Part shown: positions 26,242 through 37,559 of the stretch, one piece after another
Layout of the letters: the number at the start of each line of letters is the position of its first letter
Numbering within the stretch: position 1 is the stretch's first letter
Assembly (NCBI RefSeq): GCF_004798705.1
Contig: NZ_CP039290.1
Coordinates: 2,232,001-2,296,000 of the forward strand
Length of the DNA: 64,000 nt
Direction: 5' to 3'
From: Arthrobacter sp. PAMC25564
GTDB taxonomy: Bacteria > Actinomycetota > Actinomycetes > Actinomycetales > Micrococcaceae
Notes under the pieces: generated by a model
The model's database searches: none
What the model was told of the DNA's origin: nothing
Seen by the model: the letters and a program-made list of their open reading frames with translations, nothing else
Program-made: the position numbers and the translations under genes

Positions 26242-26904
26242 ATGTCACAGCAAGCAGGGGCACCCCGGATGGCTACCGTCGATCCGGCAGCCCAGGATAA
26301 CTACATTTACAATCGCCTGCTGAAAGAGCGCATCATCTGGCTCGGCTCCGAGGTCCGCGACGAGAACGCCAACGCGATTTGCTCCCAGCTGCTGCTGCTT
26401 TCGGCAGAGAACCCTGAAAAGGACATCTACCTCTACATCAACTCGCCCGGAGGCTCCGTCACCGCCGGCATGGCGATCTACGACACCATGCAGTTCATCC
26501 CGAACGACGTCGTCACCGTCGCCACCGGCCTCGCCGCCTCCATGGGCCAGTTCCTGCTCTCCTCCGGCACGAAGGGCAAGCGCTACGCCACCCCCAACGC
26601 CCGTATCCTCATGCACCAGCCCTCGGGCGGCATCGGCGGCACGGCCTCGGACATCAAGATCCAGGCCGAGCTGATCCTGCACATGAAGAAGGTCATGGCT
26701 GAACTGACCGCCGACCAGACCGGGCAGAAGGTGGAGACCATCCTCAAGGACAACGACCGCGACAAGTGGTTCACCGCCAAGGAAGCCCTTGAGTACGGCT
26801 TCTTCGACAAGATCGCGGCGCATGCCGGATCCGTGGCCGGCGGCGGCGGAACGAACGCCAACGGCAATGGCGGCGCAGCCGCCAGCACTGCCACCGAGAA
26901 CTGA
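26242..26904 (+). CDS. clpP1: ATP-dependent Clp protease proteolytic subunit ClpP1
   Basis: The 220-residue serine protease has the triad Ser100 (GLAASMGQ), His125 (LMHQP) and Asp174 (NDRDKW). The N-terminal 15 residues are a likely propeptide, and the tail after residue 198 is Gly/Asn-rich and disordered. In actinobacteria ClpP1 and ClpP2 form a mixed tetradecamer that is active only together. GAGAGGTAAG precedes ATG 26242. The 38-nt gap to clpP2 indicates one operon. The upstream 26079-26241 stretch presumably holds the promoter; I did not find a convincing ClgR box. Confidence 0.96.
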   Translation: MSQQAGAPRMATVDPAAQDNYIYNRLLKERIIWLGSEVRDENANAICSQLLLLSAENPEKDIYLYINSPGGSVTAGMAIYDTMQFIPNDVVTVATGLAASMGQFLLSSGTKGKRYATPNARILMHQPSGGIGGTASDIKIQAELILHMKKVMAELTADQTGQKVETILKDNDRDKWFTAKEALEYGFFDKIAAHAGSVAGGGGTNANGNGGAAASTATEN

Positions 26905-26942
26905 CCGGCACGTAGACAGAAATGAATTCAGGAGTAATGAAC

Positions 26943-27602
26943 ATGAACTACAATTTCGGATCGACTGCCGGTAACCTGCCGAGCAGCCGCTACGTGCTGC
27001 CGCAGTTCGAGGAGCGTACCCCGTACGGCTTCAAGCGCCAGGACCCGTACACGAAGCTGTTCGAGGACCGCATCATCTTCCTGGGTGTCCAGATCGATGA
27101 CGCCTCGGCCGATGACGTGATGGCCCAGCTGCTGGTGCTCGAGTCCACCGACCCGGACCGCGACATCACGCTCTACATCAACTCACCCGGCGGCTCGTTC
27201 ACGGCCATGACCGCGATCTACGACACGATGACCTACATCCGGCCGGAGATCCAGACCGTGTGCCTGGGCCAGGCAGCCAGCGCTGCCGCCGTGATCCTCG
27301 CGGCCGGCACACCGGGCAAGCGCCTCGCGCTGCCCAACGCCCGCGTCCTGATCCACCAGCCCGCACTGTCCGGCGGGCAGGGCGGCCAGGCCTCGGACCT
27401 GGAGATCCAGGCGGCCGAGGTCATGCGGATGCGGGCCTGGCTGGAAGACACCCTGGCCAAGCACTCCGGCCGCACGCCGGAGCAGGTCAACAACGACATC
27501 GAGCGCGACAAGATCCTGACCGCGGCCGAGGCCATGCAGTACGGCCTGATCGACCAGGTCCTTGATTCCCGTAAGATCAAGCCCCAGGCCCTGACGCAGT
27601 AA
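26943..27602 (+). CDS. clpP2: ATP-dependent Clp protease proteolytic subunit ClpP2
   Basis: The 219-residue protein has the triad Ser113 (LGQAASAA), His138 (LIHQP) and Asp189 (NDIERDK). It carries the [14 protein letters not shown] handle segment seen in ClpP2. Three in-frame ATGs exist (26922, 26937, 26943). I chose the last because GGAG at 26931-26934 is 8 nt upstream of it and lies downstream of the first. It partners ClpP1 and the ClpX/ClpC1 unfoldases. A hairpin follows, so clpX is probably transcribed separately. Confidence 0.95.
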   Translation: MNYNFGSTAGNLPSSRYVLPQFEERTPYGFKRQDPYTKLFEDRIIFLGVQIDDASADDVMAQLLVLESTDPDRDITLYINSPGGSFTAMTAIYDTMTYIRPEIQTVCLGQAASAAAVILAAGTPGKRLALPNARVLIHQPALSGGQGGQASDLEIQAAEVMRMRAWLEDTLAKHSGRTPEQVNNDIERDKILTAAEAMQYGLIDQVLDSRKIKPQALTQ

Positions 27603-27615
27603 CAAGCAGTCCACG

Positions 27616-27655
27616 ACGCCGGTGCGGCTCATCCCAAATTGCCGCACCGGCGTCC
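27616..27655 (+). terminator. Hairpin terminator after clpP2
   Basis: A perfect 14-bp stem (27616-27629 with 27642-27655) with a 12-nt loop sits 13 nt after the clpP2 stop. It is followed by CGCTTTCC, with no long T-run. Confidence 0.8.
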
Positions 27656-27799
27656 GCTTTCCACCCAACGGGGAGAAAGTGACCTAGAGTGGAACATGTC
27701 ACGGCCGGCGCCGCGTTGGATCGTCCGTGATTCCAGTAATGGTGCAAGGTTGTTTACCTGTTCGATACAGGCACCAGCAAGATACAAAGGGGTTCACAC

Positions 27800-29083
27800 A
27801 TGGCTCGGATTGGCGAGAGCACGGATCTGCTGAAGTGCTCTTTCTGCGGAAAGAGCCAGAAGCAGGTCCGGAAGCTTATTGCCGGGCCCGGCGTCTACAT
27901 CTGCGATGAGTGCATTGAACTCTGCAACGAGATCATTGAAGAAGAACTTGCCGAAGTAGCCGACCTGGGCAGCTTCGAACTGCCCAAGCCCCGGGAGATT
28001 TTCGATTTCCTGCAGGAATACGTGATCGGCCAGGAGCCCGCCAAGCGTTCGCTGGCCGTCGCCGTCTACAACCACTACAAGCGCATCCAGGCCGGCCACG
28101 CGCCCAAGAGCGGCAACCTCGCCGACGGTGTCCACCACGACGACGTCGAGATCGCCAAGTCCAACATCCTCCTGATCGGCCCCACCGGCTGCGGCAAGAC
28201 GTATCTCGCGCAGACCCTGGCCCGGCGCCTCAACGTCCCCTTCGCCGTGGCCGACGCGACCGCCCTGACGGAGGCCGGCTACGTGGGTGAGGATGTCGAG
28301 AACATCCTCCTGAAGCTCATCCAGGCCGCCGACTACGATGTCAAGAAGGCCGAACAAGGCATCATCTACATCGATGAGATTGACAAGATCTCGCGCAAGA
28401 GCGAGAACCCCTCGATCACCCGGGACGTCTCCGGCGAAGGCGTGCAGCAGGCGCTGCTGAAGATCCTCGAAGGCACCGTCGCCTCGGTCCCGCCGCAGGG
28501 CGGACGCAAGCACCCGCACCAGGAATTCATCCAGATCGACACCACCAATGTGCTGTTCATCGTCGCGGGCGCCTTTGCCGGACTCGAGGACATCATCGGT
28601 TCACGCTCCGGCCGCAAGGGCATCGGCTTCGGCGCACCGCTCAACGAGGTCAAGAACACCACTGACTCCTACGGCGAAGTCATGCCGGAGGACCTGCTCA
28701 AGTTCGGGCTCATTCCCGAGTTCATCGGCCGGCTCCCGGTGATCACGACGGTCTCCAACCTGGACCGTTCGGCGCTGATCCAGATCCTGTCCACGCCCAA
28801 GAACGCCCTCGTTAAGCAGTACCAGAAGATGTTCCAGCTCGACGGCGTCGAACTCCTCTTCGATGAAGGGGCGCTGAACACGATTGCCGACCAGGCACTC
28901 GAGCGCGGCACCGGGGCCCGCGGACTCCGGGCCATCATGGAGGAAGTCCTGCTTCCGGTGATGTTCGACCTGCCCAGCCGCGACGACATCGCCACCGTCG
29001 TGATCACGGAGGCCGTCGTGGCCAAGAAGGCCGCGCCCACCCTGATCGCGCACGATTCCGTCAAGCGCCGCAAGTCGGCCTGA
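27800..29083 (+). CDS. clpX: ATP-dependent Clp protease ATP-binding subunit ClpX
   Basis: The 427-residue AAA+ unfoldase starts with the N-terminal zinc-binding domain (Cys13, Cys16, Cys35, Cys38), then Walker A GPTGCGKT at 127-134, Walker B IIYIDEID and the sensor region [12 protein letters not shown]. It includes the IGF-type loop for ClpP docking (IGFGAP near 277). It feeds tagged substrates to ClpP1P2. GGGG lies before ATG 27800. The 197-nt gap behind the clpP2 terminator should contain its own promoter. Confidence 0.97.
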   Translation: MARIGESTDLLKCSFCGKSQKQVRKLIAGPGVYICDECIELCNEIIEEELAEVADLGSFELPKPREIFDFLQEYVIGQEPAKRSLAVAVYNHYKRIQAGHAPKSGNLADGVHHDDVEIAKSNILLIGPTGCGKTYLAQTLARRLNVPFAVADATALTEAGYVGEDVENILLKLIQAADYDVKKAEQGIIYIDEIDKISRKSENPSITRDVSGEGVQQALLKILEGTVASVPPQGGRKHPHQEFIQIDTTNVLFIVAGAFAGLEDIIGSRSGRKGIGFGAPLNEVKNTTDSYGEVMPEDLLKFGLIPEFIGRLPVITTVSNLDRSALIQILSTPKNALVKQYQKMFQLDGVELLFDEGALNTIADQALERGTGARGLRAIMEEVLLPVMFDLPSRDDIATVVITEAVVAKKAAPTLIAHDSVKRRKSA

Positions 29084-29150
29084 GCCTTACCACCTGCTTC
29101 ATTTCCAGGCGTCCGCTGACGTCATTTTTCGAGCTGCAGAGGATTCATCC

Positions 29151-29768
29151 ATGACTGAAACCATTCCCAACAAGGCCGACTTCTGGTTTGACCCGATGTG
29201 CCCCTTCGCCTGGGTCACCTCACGCTGGATCGGCGAAGTCGAAGGCGTCCGCGATATCACGACCGAGTGGCACGTCATGAGCCTTGCCGTGCTGAACGAG
29301 GGACGCGACGAACTGCCCGCGCAGTACAAGGAGTTTATGCTCAAGGCGTGGGCCCCGGTGCGGGTCATCACCGCTGCGGCCGAACAGCACGGGAGCGAGT
29401 ACATCAAGGCCCTCTACGACGCTATGGGCACCAAGATCCACAACGAGGGCAACGGCGACATCGACGAGGTCATCTCCAAGTCCCTCGCCGAGGTCGGACT
29501 GCCGGCGGAACTCGCGGCAGCAGGCCAGGGCGGCGACTTCGACGCCCAGCTGCGCACCAGCCACGAAGCCGGCATCTCGCTCGTCGGCCAGGACGTCGGA
29601 ACCCCCGTCGTTGCCTTTAACGGCGCCGCCTTCTTCGGCCCCGTGCTTACCCGCATCCCGCGCGGCGAGGAAGCCGGGCGCCTGTGGGATGCCTCGGTGA
29701 CCCTGGCCTCCTTCCCGTACTTCTTCGAAATCAAGCGCAGCCGTACCGAAAGCCCCTCCTTCAACTGA
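29151..29768 (+). CDS. DsbA-fold mycothiol-linked oxidoreductase (Rv2466c-like), single-Cys form
   Basis: The 205-residue protein closely follows the mycobacterial Rv2466c plan: WFDPMCPFAW at residues 12-21, HVMSLAVLNE, a helical insert, cis-Pro loop VGTPVVAFNG, then FFGPVLTRIPRGEEAGRLWDASV. Rv2466c, as I recall, has a CPWC active site that reduces nitro drugs with mycothiol. Here the motif is Cys17-Pro-Phe-Ala20, so the second Cys is missing and a monothiol, mycothiol-dependent mechanism is expected. A CDS for such a protein fits an actinobacterium that makes mycothiol. It lies after clpX, probably monocistronic. Confidence 0.88.
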   Translation: MTETIPNKADFWFDPMCPFAWVTSRWIGEVEGVRDITTEWHVMSLAVLNEGRDELPAQYKEFMLKAWAPVRVITAAAEQHGSEYIKALYDAMGTKIHNEGNGDIDEVISKSLAEVGLPAELAAAGQGGDFDAQLRTSHEAGISLVGQDVGTPVVAFNGAAFFGPVLTRIPRGEEAGRLWDASVTLASFPYFFEIKRSRTESPSFN

Positions 29769-30200
29769 GCTTCCACGAGCCGCTGGGCCGGTACGCGCCG
29801 GGCGCATGCCAGGCGCACGAAGAGCCCCGGAGAATTACTCTGATGTAGTTCATTCGGGGCTCTTGTGCATCCGTACGGCGAGGAGAACAATAGAACTTAC
29901 CCACTTCGAGAGAAGCGGGACGCAGGAACCAAAGATTCAGTGACACTCATCCGACGCAGCCTTCGGCAAAGTCAGATGATGGCTACCAGTGACGAGGTAG
30001 GAAGACCTGGAAATCTAAGGATCCCGCCAGATTGTCTAAGACGTCACGTGACAATCGAAAAGTCGAAGCCCCACCAACGGCAATACGCTGATGGGGCTTC
30101 CCCTTTGTCCGAAAACAACCGGCCCACGAACATTCCGGCCAGAACACATTCCGGCCACGAAGGGCTGGCCCACGGAGCACTATTCCGTCAGGGTGGAGCC
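29769..30200. other. 432-bp non-coding stretch with three inverted repeats
   Basis: No credible gene is present and the base composition is visibly richer in A/T than the flanks. Three hairpins are seen. The first pairs 29821-29829 with 29855-29863 (9 bp, extended by a bulged outer part), a probable terminator for the oxidoreductase gene. The second pairs 30030-30036 with 30050-30056 (7 bp around a short palindrome). The third pairs about 30066-30074 with 30091-30099 (9 bp), followed by CCCCTTT. The middle portion 29870-30025 shows nothing I can name. Confidence 0.5.
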
Positions 30201-32033
<1,833 letters not shown>

Positions 32034-32045
32034 GCCGGGGCAAAA

Positions 32046-32085
32046 AGGAGGGTTCCGCCCGGGAATACCCGGGCGGAACCCTCCT
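32046..32085. terminator. Bidirectional hairpin between GH15 and valS
   Basis: A perfect 18-bp stem (32046-32063 with 32068-32085) with a 4-nt loop is preceded by A5 on the plus strand (a T5 run on the minus strand). It lies between convergent genes and should end valS in particular. Confidence 0.9.
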
Positions 32086-32099
32086 GCGTCAGCCTGGGG

Positions 32100-34775
32100 C
32101 TACGCCTGGGCAGGCTCCTCGGCGGGTGCCAGGACGACGTCGCTCACGGTCAGCTCGCCTTCACCGGCCACGAGGGTCAGTTCGCGGGCGTTGGCCGCGG
32201 CCTTGAGGTCGGCGAGGCCGGCGTCCAACTGCGTGGTGAGGGATGCCGAGGCCGTGATGGTCGCGGACCGGACCTCGGTGCGCTGCTTGACCTTGGCCTC
32301 GGACTTGGCCTTGCGGATGCCGCTCAGCGCGGTTCCCACGGTGGCCAGCAGGGTGGTGTCGCCGTCGATCTCCACCGCGGACGGCCAGGCGGCGCGGTGC
32401 ACGGACCCCGTGCGCCACCAGCCCCAGACCTCCTCCGTGGCGAAGGGCAGGAACGGGGCGAAGAGCCGCAACAGCGTGTCCAGGCTCGTCGCCAGCGCGG
32501 CCAGCACGGAGGCCTGCTGGGCCTCGCCGGCGGCACCGTAGGCGCGGTCTTTGATGAGCTCCACGTAGTCGTCGGTGAAGTGCCAGAAGAAGCTCTCGGT
32601 GATCTGCAGGGCCCGGGCGTAATCGTAGTTCTCGAACGCCGTGGTGGCCTGCCGGACCACCTCGGAGAGCTGCGCCAGTACGGCACGGTCCAAGGGGTTG
32701 ATCAAGGGCCCCGACGCGGGTGCTTTTTCCGCGTTGGGTCGATCAACCCCGGGGTTGGTCAGCGCTGAAACGTCCCCGGCAACCACCGAGTCCTCGGTGG
32801 CGCCCAGGTTCAGCACGAACTTGGAGGCGTTGAGCAGCTTGATCGCCAGTCGGCGGCCGATCTTCATCTGCGCAATCTCATAGGCGGTGTCCGCCCCGAG
32901 CCGGGCCGAGGTGGCCCAGTAACGGACCGCGTCGGAGCCGTACTCGTTGAGGACGTCGGTGGGGACCACCACATTGCCCTTGGACTTGGACATCTTCTTG
33001 CGGTCCGGGTCAAGGATCCAGCCGGAGATGGCCGCGTGCTTCCAGGGCGCCGTGTCCTGCAGGGCATCGGCGCGCACGGCGGAGGAGAACAGCCAGGTCC
33101 GGATGATGTCGTGGCCCTGCGGCCGCAGGTCGAAGGGGTAGACCTTGGCGAACAGATCCTCGTTGCTGCTCCAGCCGCCTACGATCTGCGGCGTCAGCGA
33201 GGACGTCGCCCAGGTGTCCAGGACATCGGCGTCGCCGGTGAAGCCACCGGGCACGTCGCGCTGGGCTTCCTCGTAGCCGGGGGCCGCGTCCGCGGCGGGA
33301 TCCACGGGCAGCTGAGCGTCGGACGGGACGATCGGTGCGCCGTACTCCGGGTTTCCGTCGGCGTCCAGCGGGTACCAGACCGGCACGGGCACGCCGAAGA
33401 AGCGCTGGCGGGAGACGAGCCAGTCGCCGTTCAGTCCGGAAATCCAGTTCTCGTAGCGCGAGCGCATGAAGGCGGGGTGGAAGTCGATCTCGTGCCCGCG
33501 GGCGATCAGCCGTTCCCTGCGGTCCGCGTCACGGCCGCCGTTGCGGATGTACCACTGGCGGGACGTCACGACCTCGAGGGGCTTGTCGCCCTTTTCGAAG
33601 AAGTTCACGGGGTGCATGATCTTCTTGGGCTCACCGTCGAGCAGTCCGGCCGCGGACAGCAGTTCCACGACGGCTTCCTTGGCGCTGAAGACGGTCTTGC
33701 CGGCGATCGCCGCGAAGCAGGAACGGCCTTCCTCGCTGGTGATCCAGTCCGGGGTCTCGCCGATGATGCGGCCGTCCCGGCCCACGATCGCGCGGGTCGG
33801 CAGCTGGAGTTCGCGCCACCAGGTGACGTCGGTGAGGTCGCCGAAGGTGCAGACCATGGCGACGCCGGAGCCCTTGTCAGCCTTCGCGAGCGGGTGGGCC
33901 CTGACCTCGACCTCGACGCCGAACAGGGGAGAGGTGACCTTCTTGCCGAACAGCGGCCGGTACCGTTCGTCGTCGGGATTCGCCACCAGTGCCGCACAGG
34001 CGGCCAGCAGTTCCGGGCGGGTGGTCTCGATGTAGATCTTCTCGCCCTCGGCGGTGAAGAACGGGTAGCGGTAGTAGGCGCCGGCGACCTCGCGGTCCTC
34101 CAGCTCGGCCTGCGCCACGGCGGTGCGGAACGTGACGTCCCACAGGGTGGGGGCCTCGGCCATGTATGCGTCGCCGGCGGCAAGGTTCGCCAGGAAGGCG
34201 CGCTGGGACACGGCCCGGGAATGGTCGTCGATGGTCCGGTAGGTGAGGTCCCAGTCGACCGAGAGGCCCAGGGTCTGGAAGAGGTTTTCGAAGACCTTTT
34301 CGTCCTCGACGGCGAGTTCCTCGCACAGTTCGATGAAGTTCCGGCGCGAGACGACGTCGAAGTCGCGCTGGTTCTTGGCGGGCTCGGCGGGCGGCCGGTA
34401 GCCGGCGTCGTAGGGGACGGCGGGATCGCAGCGCACGCCGTAGTAGTTCTGCACCCGGCGCTCGGTGGGCAGGCCGTTGTCATCCCAGCCCATCGGGTAG
34501 AAGACGTTCTTGCCCCGCATACGCTGGTAGCGGGCCAGGGCATCGGTCTGGGTGTAGGAGAACATGTGGCCGACGTGCAGGGACCCCGACGCGGTGGGCG
34601 GGGGCGTGTCGATCGAGTAGACCTGTTCCCTGGTGGTGTCCGGGTTGAACTTGTAGGTCCCGTCGTCAAGCCAGCGCCGGGTGAGAGCGGCTTCGAGCCC
34701 CTCCAGGGCGGGCTTGTCCGGAACGTTGATGGGGGCGGTGGTGGGCGTGTCTGTACCCTGAGTGTCTTCAGCCAT
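32100..34775 (-). CDS. valS: Valine-tRNA ligase
   Basis: The 891-residue class I synthetase has the HIGH motif as HVGH at residues 67-70, the CP1 editing domain in the middle and KMSKS at about residue 593 in KKMSKSKGNV. The anticodon-binding helical domain and a C-terminal coiled-coil arm follow, the latter shorter than in E. coli. It charges tRNA-Val and edits Thr-tRNA-Val. ATG 34775 lacks a strong ribosome site (GAAAGAAT upstream). It is divergent from the DUF488 gene. Confidence 0.96.
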   Translation of the reverse strand: MAEDTQGTDTPTTAPINVPDKPALEGLEAALTRRWLDDGTYKFNPDTTREQVYSIDTPPPTASGSLHVGHMFSYTQTDALARYQRMRGKNVFYPMGWDDNGLPTERRVQNYYGVRCDPAVPYDAGYRPPAEPAKNQRDFDVVSRRNFIELCEELAVEDEKVFENLFQTLGLSVDWDLTYRTIDDHSRAVSQRAFLANLAAGDAYMAEAPTLWDVTFRTAVAQAELEDREVAGAYYRYPFFTAEGEKIYIETTRPELLAACAALVANPDDERYRPLFGKKVTSPLFGVEVEVRAHPLAKADKGSGVAMVCTFGDLTDVTWWRELQLPTRAIVGRDGRIIGETPDWITSEEGRSCFAAIAGKTVFSAKEAVVELLSAAGLLDGEPKKIMHPVNFFEKGDKPLEVVTSRQWYIRNGGRDADRRERLIARGHEIDFHPAFMRSRYENWISGLNGDWLVSRQRFFGVPVPVWYPLDADGNPEYGAPIVPSDAQLPVDPAADAAPGYEEAQRDVPGGFTGDADVLDTWATSSLTPQIVGGWSSNEDLFAKVYPFDLRPQGHDIIRTWLFSSAVRADALQDTAPWKHAAISGWILDPDRKKMSKSKGNVVVPTDVLNEYGSDAVRYWATSARLGADTAYEIAQMKIGRRLAIKLLNASKFVLNLGATEDSVVAGDVSALTNPGVDRPNAEKAPASGPLINPLDRAVLAQLSEVVRQATTAFENYDYARALQITESFFWHFTDDYVELIKDRAYGAAGEAQQASVLAALATSLDTLLRLFAPFLPFATEEVWGWWRTGSVHRAAWPSAVEIDGDTTLLATVGTALSGIRKAKSEAKVKQRTEVRSATITASASLTTQLDAGLADLKAAANARELTLVAGEGELTVSDVVLAPAEEPAQA

Positions 34776-34849
34776 GGGGCAATTCTTTCACGGCCGCCTT
34801 CATCCCACCGCACGGCGCCCGGCAGCGGGTCCAGGAGTAGCATACGCAG

Positions 34850-35209
34850 ATGGACAAACCTGCCGGAAATTTCGTGATCAAGCGCGTTTATGACGATCCC
34901 GCCGACGACGACGGCTGCCGGGTCCTGGTCGACCGGCTCTGGCCGCGCGGGGTCAGCAAGGAACGTGCACAGCTTGAGCTGTGGCTCAAGGAGGTGGCGC
35001 CATCACCGCCGCTGCGGAAGGAATTCGCGCACATGCAGGAGCGCTTCGCCGATTTCCGGGCCGCCTATGAAGCGGAGCTGGAGAGCAACCCCGCCGTGGA
35101 GACGCTCCTGGACCTCGCGGCCCGGCATAGCAAGGTCACGCTGCTGTTCGGCGCCAGGGACCCGGAGACCAACCATGCCCGCGTCCTGATGGAGTTCCTG
35201 GCGCGCTGA
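34850..35209 (+). CDS. DUF488 family protein
   Basis: The 119-residue protein contains the DUF488 signature VDRLWPRGVSKERAQLELWLKE near residues 26-48 and LLFGARDPETNHARVL near the C-terminus. The family is cytosolic and its chemistry is unknown. TAGCAT (34838-34843) ends 6 nt before ATG 34850, so the mRNA is probably leaderless. It sits divergent from valS and 66 nt before the SDR gene, which has its own -10-like box. Confidence 0.9.
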   Translation: MDKPAGNFVIKRVYDDPADDDGCRVLVDRLWPRGVSKERAQLELWLKEVAPSPPLRKEFAHMQERFADFRAAYEAELESNPAVETLLDLAARHSKVTLLFGARDPETNHARVLMEFLAR

Positions 35210-35275
35210 TTCATCCGGCTTCATGCTGCGGGCACGCCGCGGGAGGATCGCTGCCTTTGCGGTTAGGGTGGAGCC

Positions 35276-36034
35276 ATGACTGAGGGAATCCAGAGCAAAG
35301 CAGCAGTTGTCACCGGCGCCAGCACCGGAATCGGCGAGGCCACCGTGCGGGCGCTGCGGACCGAAGGCTGGAAGGTCTTCGCCGTGGCCCGCCGCGCCGA
35401 CCGGCTCGAGGCGCTCGGCGCCGAAACCGGCGCCGTCGCCGTCCCCGCCGATGTCACGGACGACGCCGACGTCGCCCGGCTCGTGGACGAGGTCACCCGC
35501 GCCGGCGGCATCGACACCCTGATCAACATCGCCGGCGGGGCCCGCGGGGCCGACAGGATTGCCGGGGCCAGGACCGAGGACTGGGAATGGATGTTCCAGG
35601 TCAACGTCCTGGGCACCATGAAGCTCACCCGTGCGTTCCTGCCGATGCTGCGCGCCTGCGGCGAGGGCACCGTCCTGAACCTGACCTCGACCGCGGGACT
35701 GTCCGCCTACGAGGGCGGCGGCGGCTACAACGCGGCGAAGTTCGCCCAGCACGCCCTGACCGGGGCCCTGCGCCTGGAGGAGGCCGAGCACAACGTCCGC
35801 GTGATCGAGGTGGCCCCCGGCCTGGTGCAGACCGAGGAGTTCGCGCTGAACCGCCTCGGCAGCGAGGAAGCCGCGGCGAAGGTCTACCAGGGCGTCGAGA
35901 AGCCCCTGACGGGCGCCGACGTCGCCGAGGTGGTCCGCTACGCCGTCGCGGCACCGCACCACGTCAACCTGGACCAGATCGTGATCCGCCCGGTAGCGCA
36001 GGCCGCCAACTACAAGCTGATCCGCAAGGGCTAG
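35276..36034 (+). CDS. Short-chain dehydrogenase/reductase
   Basis: The 252-residue classical SDR has the cofactor motif TGASTGIG at residues 14-21, VPADV for the adenine ring, NIAGG in place of NNAG, catalytic Ser in LTSTAG and the YNAAK pair. An Arg after the second strand (ARRADRL) favours NADP(H). The closest named relatives are 3-hydroxy-acid (L-allo-threonine/serine, YdfG-like) dehydrogenases, but the substrate is not certain. TAGGGT (35264-35269) ends 6 nt before ATG; GGAG is too close to act as ribosome site, so initiation is likely leaderless. Confidence 0.9.
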   Translation: MTEGIQSKAAVVTGASTGIGEATVRALRTEGWKVFAVARRADRLEALGAETGAVAVPADVTDDADVARLVDEVTRAGGIDTLINIAGGARGADRIAGARTEDWEWMFQVNVLGTMKLTRAFLPMLRACGEGTVLNLTSTAGLSAYEGGGGYNAAKFAQHALTGALRLEEAEHNVRVIEVAPGLVQTEEFALNRLGSEEAAAKVYQGVEKPLTGADVAEVVRYAVAAPHHVNLDQIVIRPVAQAANYKLIRKG

Positions 36035-36068
36035 CAGCAGGGCCGGGGCCATACCCGGACAGCCGCCG

Positions 36069-37130
36069 TCAGCCGCGGTACGAGAGTTCCGACAGCACGG
36101 CCAAATGGTCCGACCCCGGGACCGGGACGGTCGTGAAGCTCACCACCGTAAGCTCCCTGCTGACCAGGACGTGGTCGATCTGCACGAACGGGGGAGCCGG
36201 TGAATTCGCCGGCCACGTCGGCCACAGGCCCCGGCCGGTGGCGGACGCGGCGTCGCTGAGCCCGGTGGACACGAGGTTCCGCAGCCCCCGGTGGTCGAGG
36301 CTTGAGTTGAAGTCGCCGAGCAATACCGTCGGACTATTCGCCTGCGCCCCGTTCTGCAGCGCCGCGAGTTCGTTGAGGTCGTTCTGCCAGCGGGGAACGT
36401 GCCCGGGGCGGGGAGAGTTCACATGGACCGAGGTCAGATGAATCCCCGACGGGATGCCGGGCACCGTTGCAACGGCCCTGCTTTGGAAGAACTGGCTGCC
36501 GGGGACCCGGCCGGGCGTAGTCAGCGGGAAGGCCGAGAAAATCCCGTTCCCGACGTTTGCCGAATCGACGTCGGTGACGCGGTATGGCAGGAGTCCGGAG
36601 ATGCCCGCGTTTTCAAGACGTTCCAGCGTTACCGGGCCAAGTTCCGGAAGCGCGAGAATGTCGACGTGGTTCGCCCGCACGGCGTCCAGGAGCGCAGCCG
36701 CATCCAGATCCGAGCTGCCGACGTTCAGCGACATCACCGTCAATAACCTGCCGGGGCCTTCCATCACGGAGGCAGCCAGGTCCGCTGCACCGCGTTCCGC
36801 AAGCATCGGGACCAGCCGGGGCGCCAGCATCGCAAGCTGGACGGCCAGCACCAGGACCATGCCTGCCGAGACCACGAGCCGGACGCGGCGGCGCCTCCCG
36901 ACCAGGACAGCCGCGAGCACGGAGGCGAGGGTCAGGGGCACCGTCAGGGGATAGCCCGACAGCAACTGGACCCAGGGTGTTCCCAGTTCCCAGGGGCCGA
37001 TTCGGACGGCCGTCAGCACCGCGCCGGGCAGGGCCAGCAGAACGGCCAGCAGGCTGAGAAGAACCGCACGCCAGACGCCGGCGTGCCGGGATGGCACTGC
37101 CCTGCGGCCTTCCGGCACGGTGGCTTGCAT
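36069..37130 (-). CDS. Membrane-anchored endonuclease/exonuclease/phosphatase family protein
   Basis: The roughly 353-residue protein has three N-terminal hydrophobic helices (about residues 22-42, 56-76, 84-104), then an EEP domain with SLNVGSSDLD, ALPELGP holding the metal-binding Glu, LLGDFNSS, IDHVLVS and the final GSDHLAV. All core catalytic residues are present, facing outside. Targets could be DNA, phospholipids or phosphate esters. ATG 37130 is favoured: AATAAT ends 6 nt upstream. GTG 37187 and ATG 37166 are alternatives. It is divergent from the ileS T-box. Confidence 0.85.
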   Translation of the reverse strand: MQATVPEGRRAVPSRHAGVWRAVLLSLLAVLLALPGAVLTAVRIGPWELGTPWVQLLSGYPLTVPLTLASVLAAVLVGRRRRVRLVVSAGMVLVLAVQLAMLAPRLVPMLAERGAADLAASVMEGPGRLLTVMSLNVGSSDLDAAALLDAVRANHVDILALPELGPVTLERLENAGISGLLPYRVTDVDSANVGNGIFSAFPLTTPGRVPGSQFFQSRAVATVPGIPSGIHLTSVHVNSPRPGHVPRWQNDLNELAALQNGAQANSPTVLLGDFNSSLDHRGLRNLVSTGLSDAASATGRGLWPTWPANSPAPPFVQIDHVLVSRELTVVSFTTVPVPGSDHLAVLSELSYRG

Positions 37131-37261
37131 GGGTCCATTATTGGTGGCAGCACCCCTGCTGGCCATGGGGGCGGACCAGAAATCCACGATGCCCGGCAGC
37201 AGCCCCGCGCCGGAGCCCAGGTTGTGGAGTCCCGCAGCACACCCGTTAGACTTGTGGCAGC

Positions 37262-37500
37262 AGCTTTGACCCGGCTATCACCGGTGAGCTTCCGGAAGAA
37301 CGCCCTGCCGCTCGCACTGAGCGGCGCCCCACAGGGACCAGGGCCAGTAGAACCGGACGGGTAAGCCCGTCACAGCAGTAATGAGCGGCCGACGCCGATT
37401 CTCTTCCTTGCAGGATAAGGGAGCGGGACCGGTGCCGGTAAGTGAGGTGGTACCGCGGTGCCGGGTTGCTGTGTCCAAGATGCTTGGACAGCAGCGCACG
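37262..37500 (+). promoter_or_regulatory. T-box riboswitch of ileS (ultrashort stem I, translational type)
   Basis: The conserved T-box sequence lies at 37444-37458 (GAGGTGGTACCGCGG). Its TGGT at 37448-37451 is complementary to ACCA, the end of uncharged tRNA-Ile with discriminator A. Upstream, a small stem closed by CCGG/CCGG (37271-37284) holds the triplet ATC at 37277-37279, the expected Ile specifier codon. After the T-box an 8-bp hairpin (37472-37490) is followed by no T-run, so control is probably translational, by hiding or freeing the ileS ribosome site, as known for actinobacterial ileS T-boxes. Limits are approximate. Confidence 0.9.
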
Positions 37501-37559
37501 GGCCGTCCTCGCATCCTGAATGAATCCCTTTGTTCACCAGCTCAACCCAGGATGTCGAG

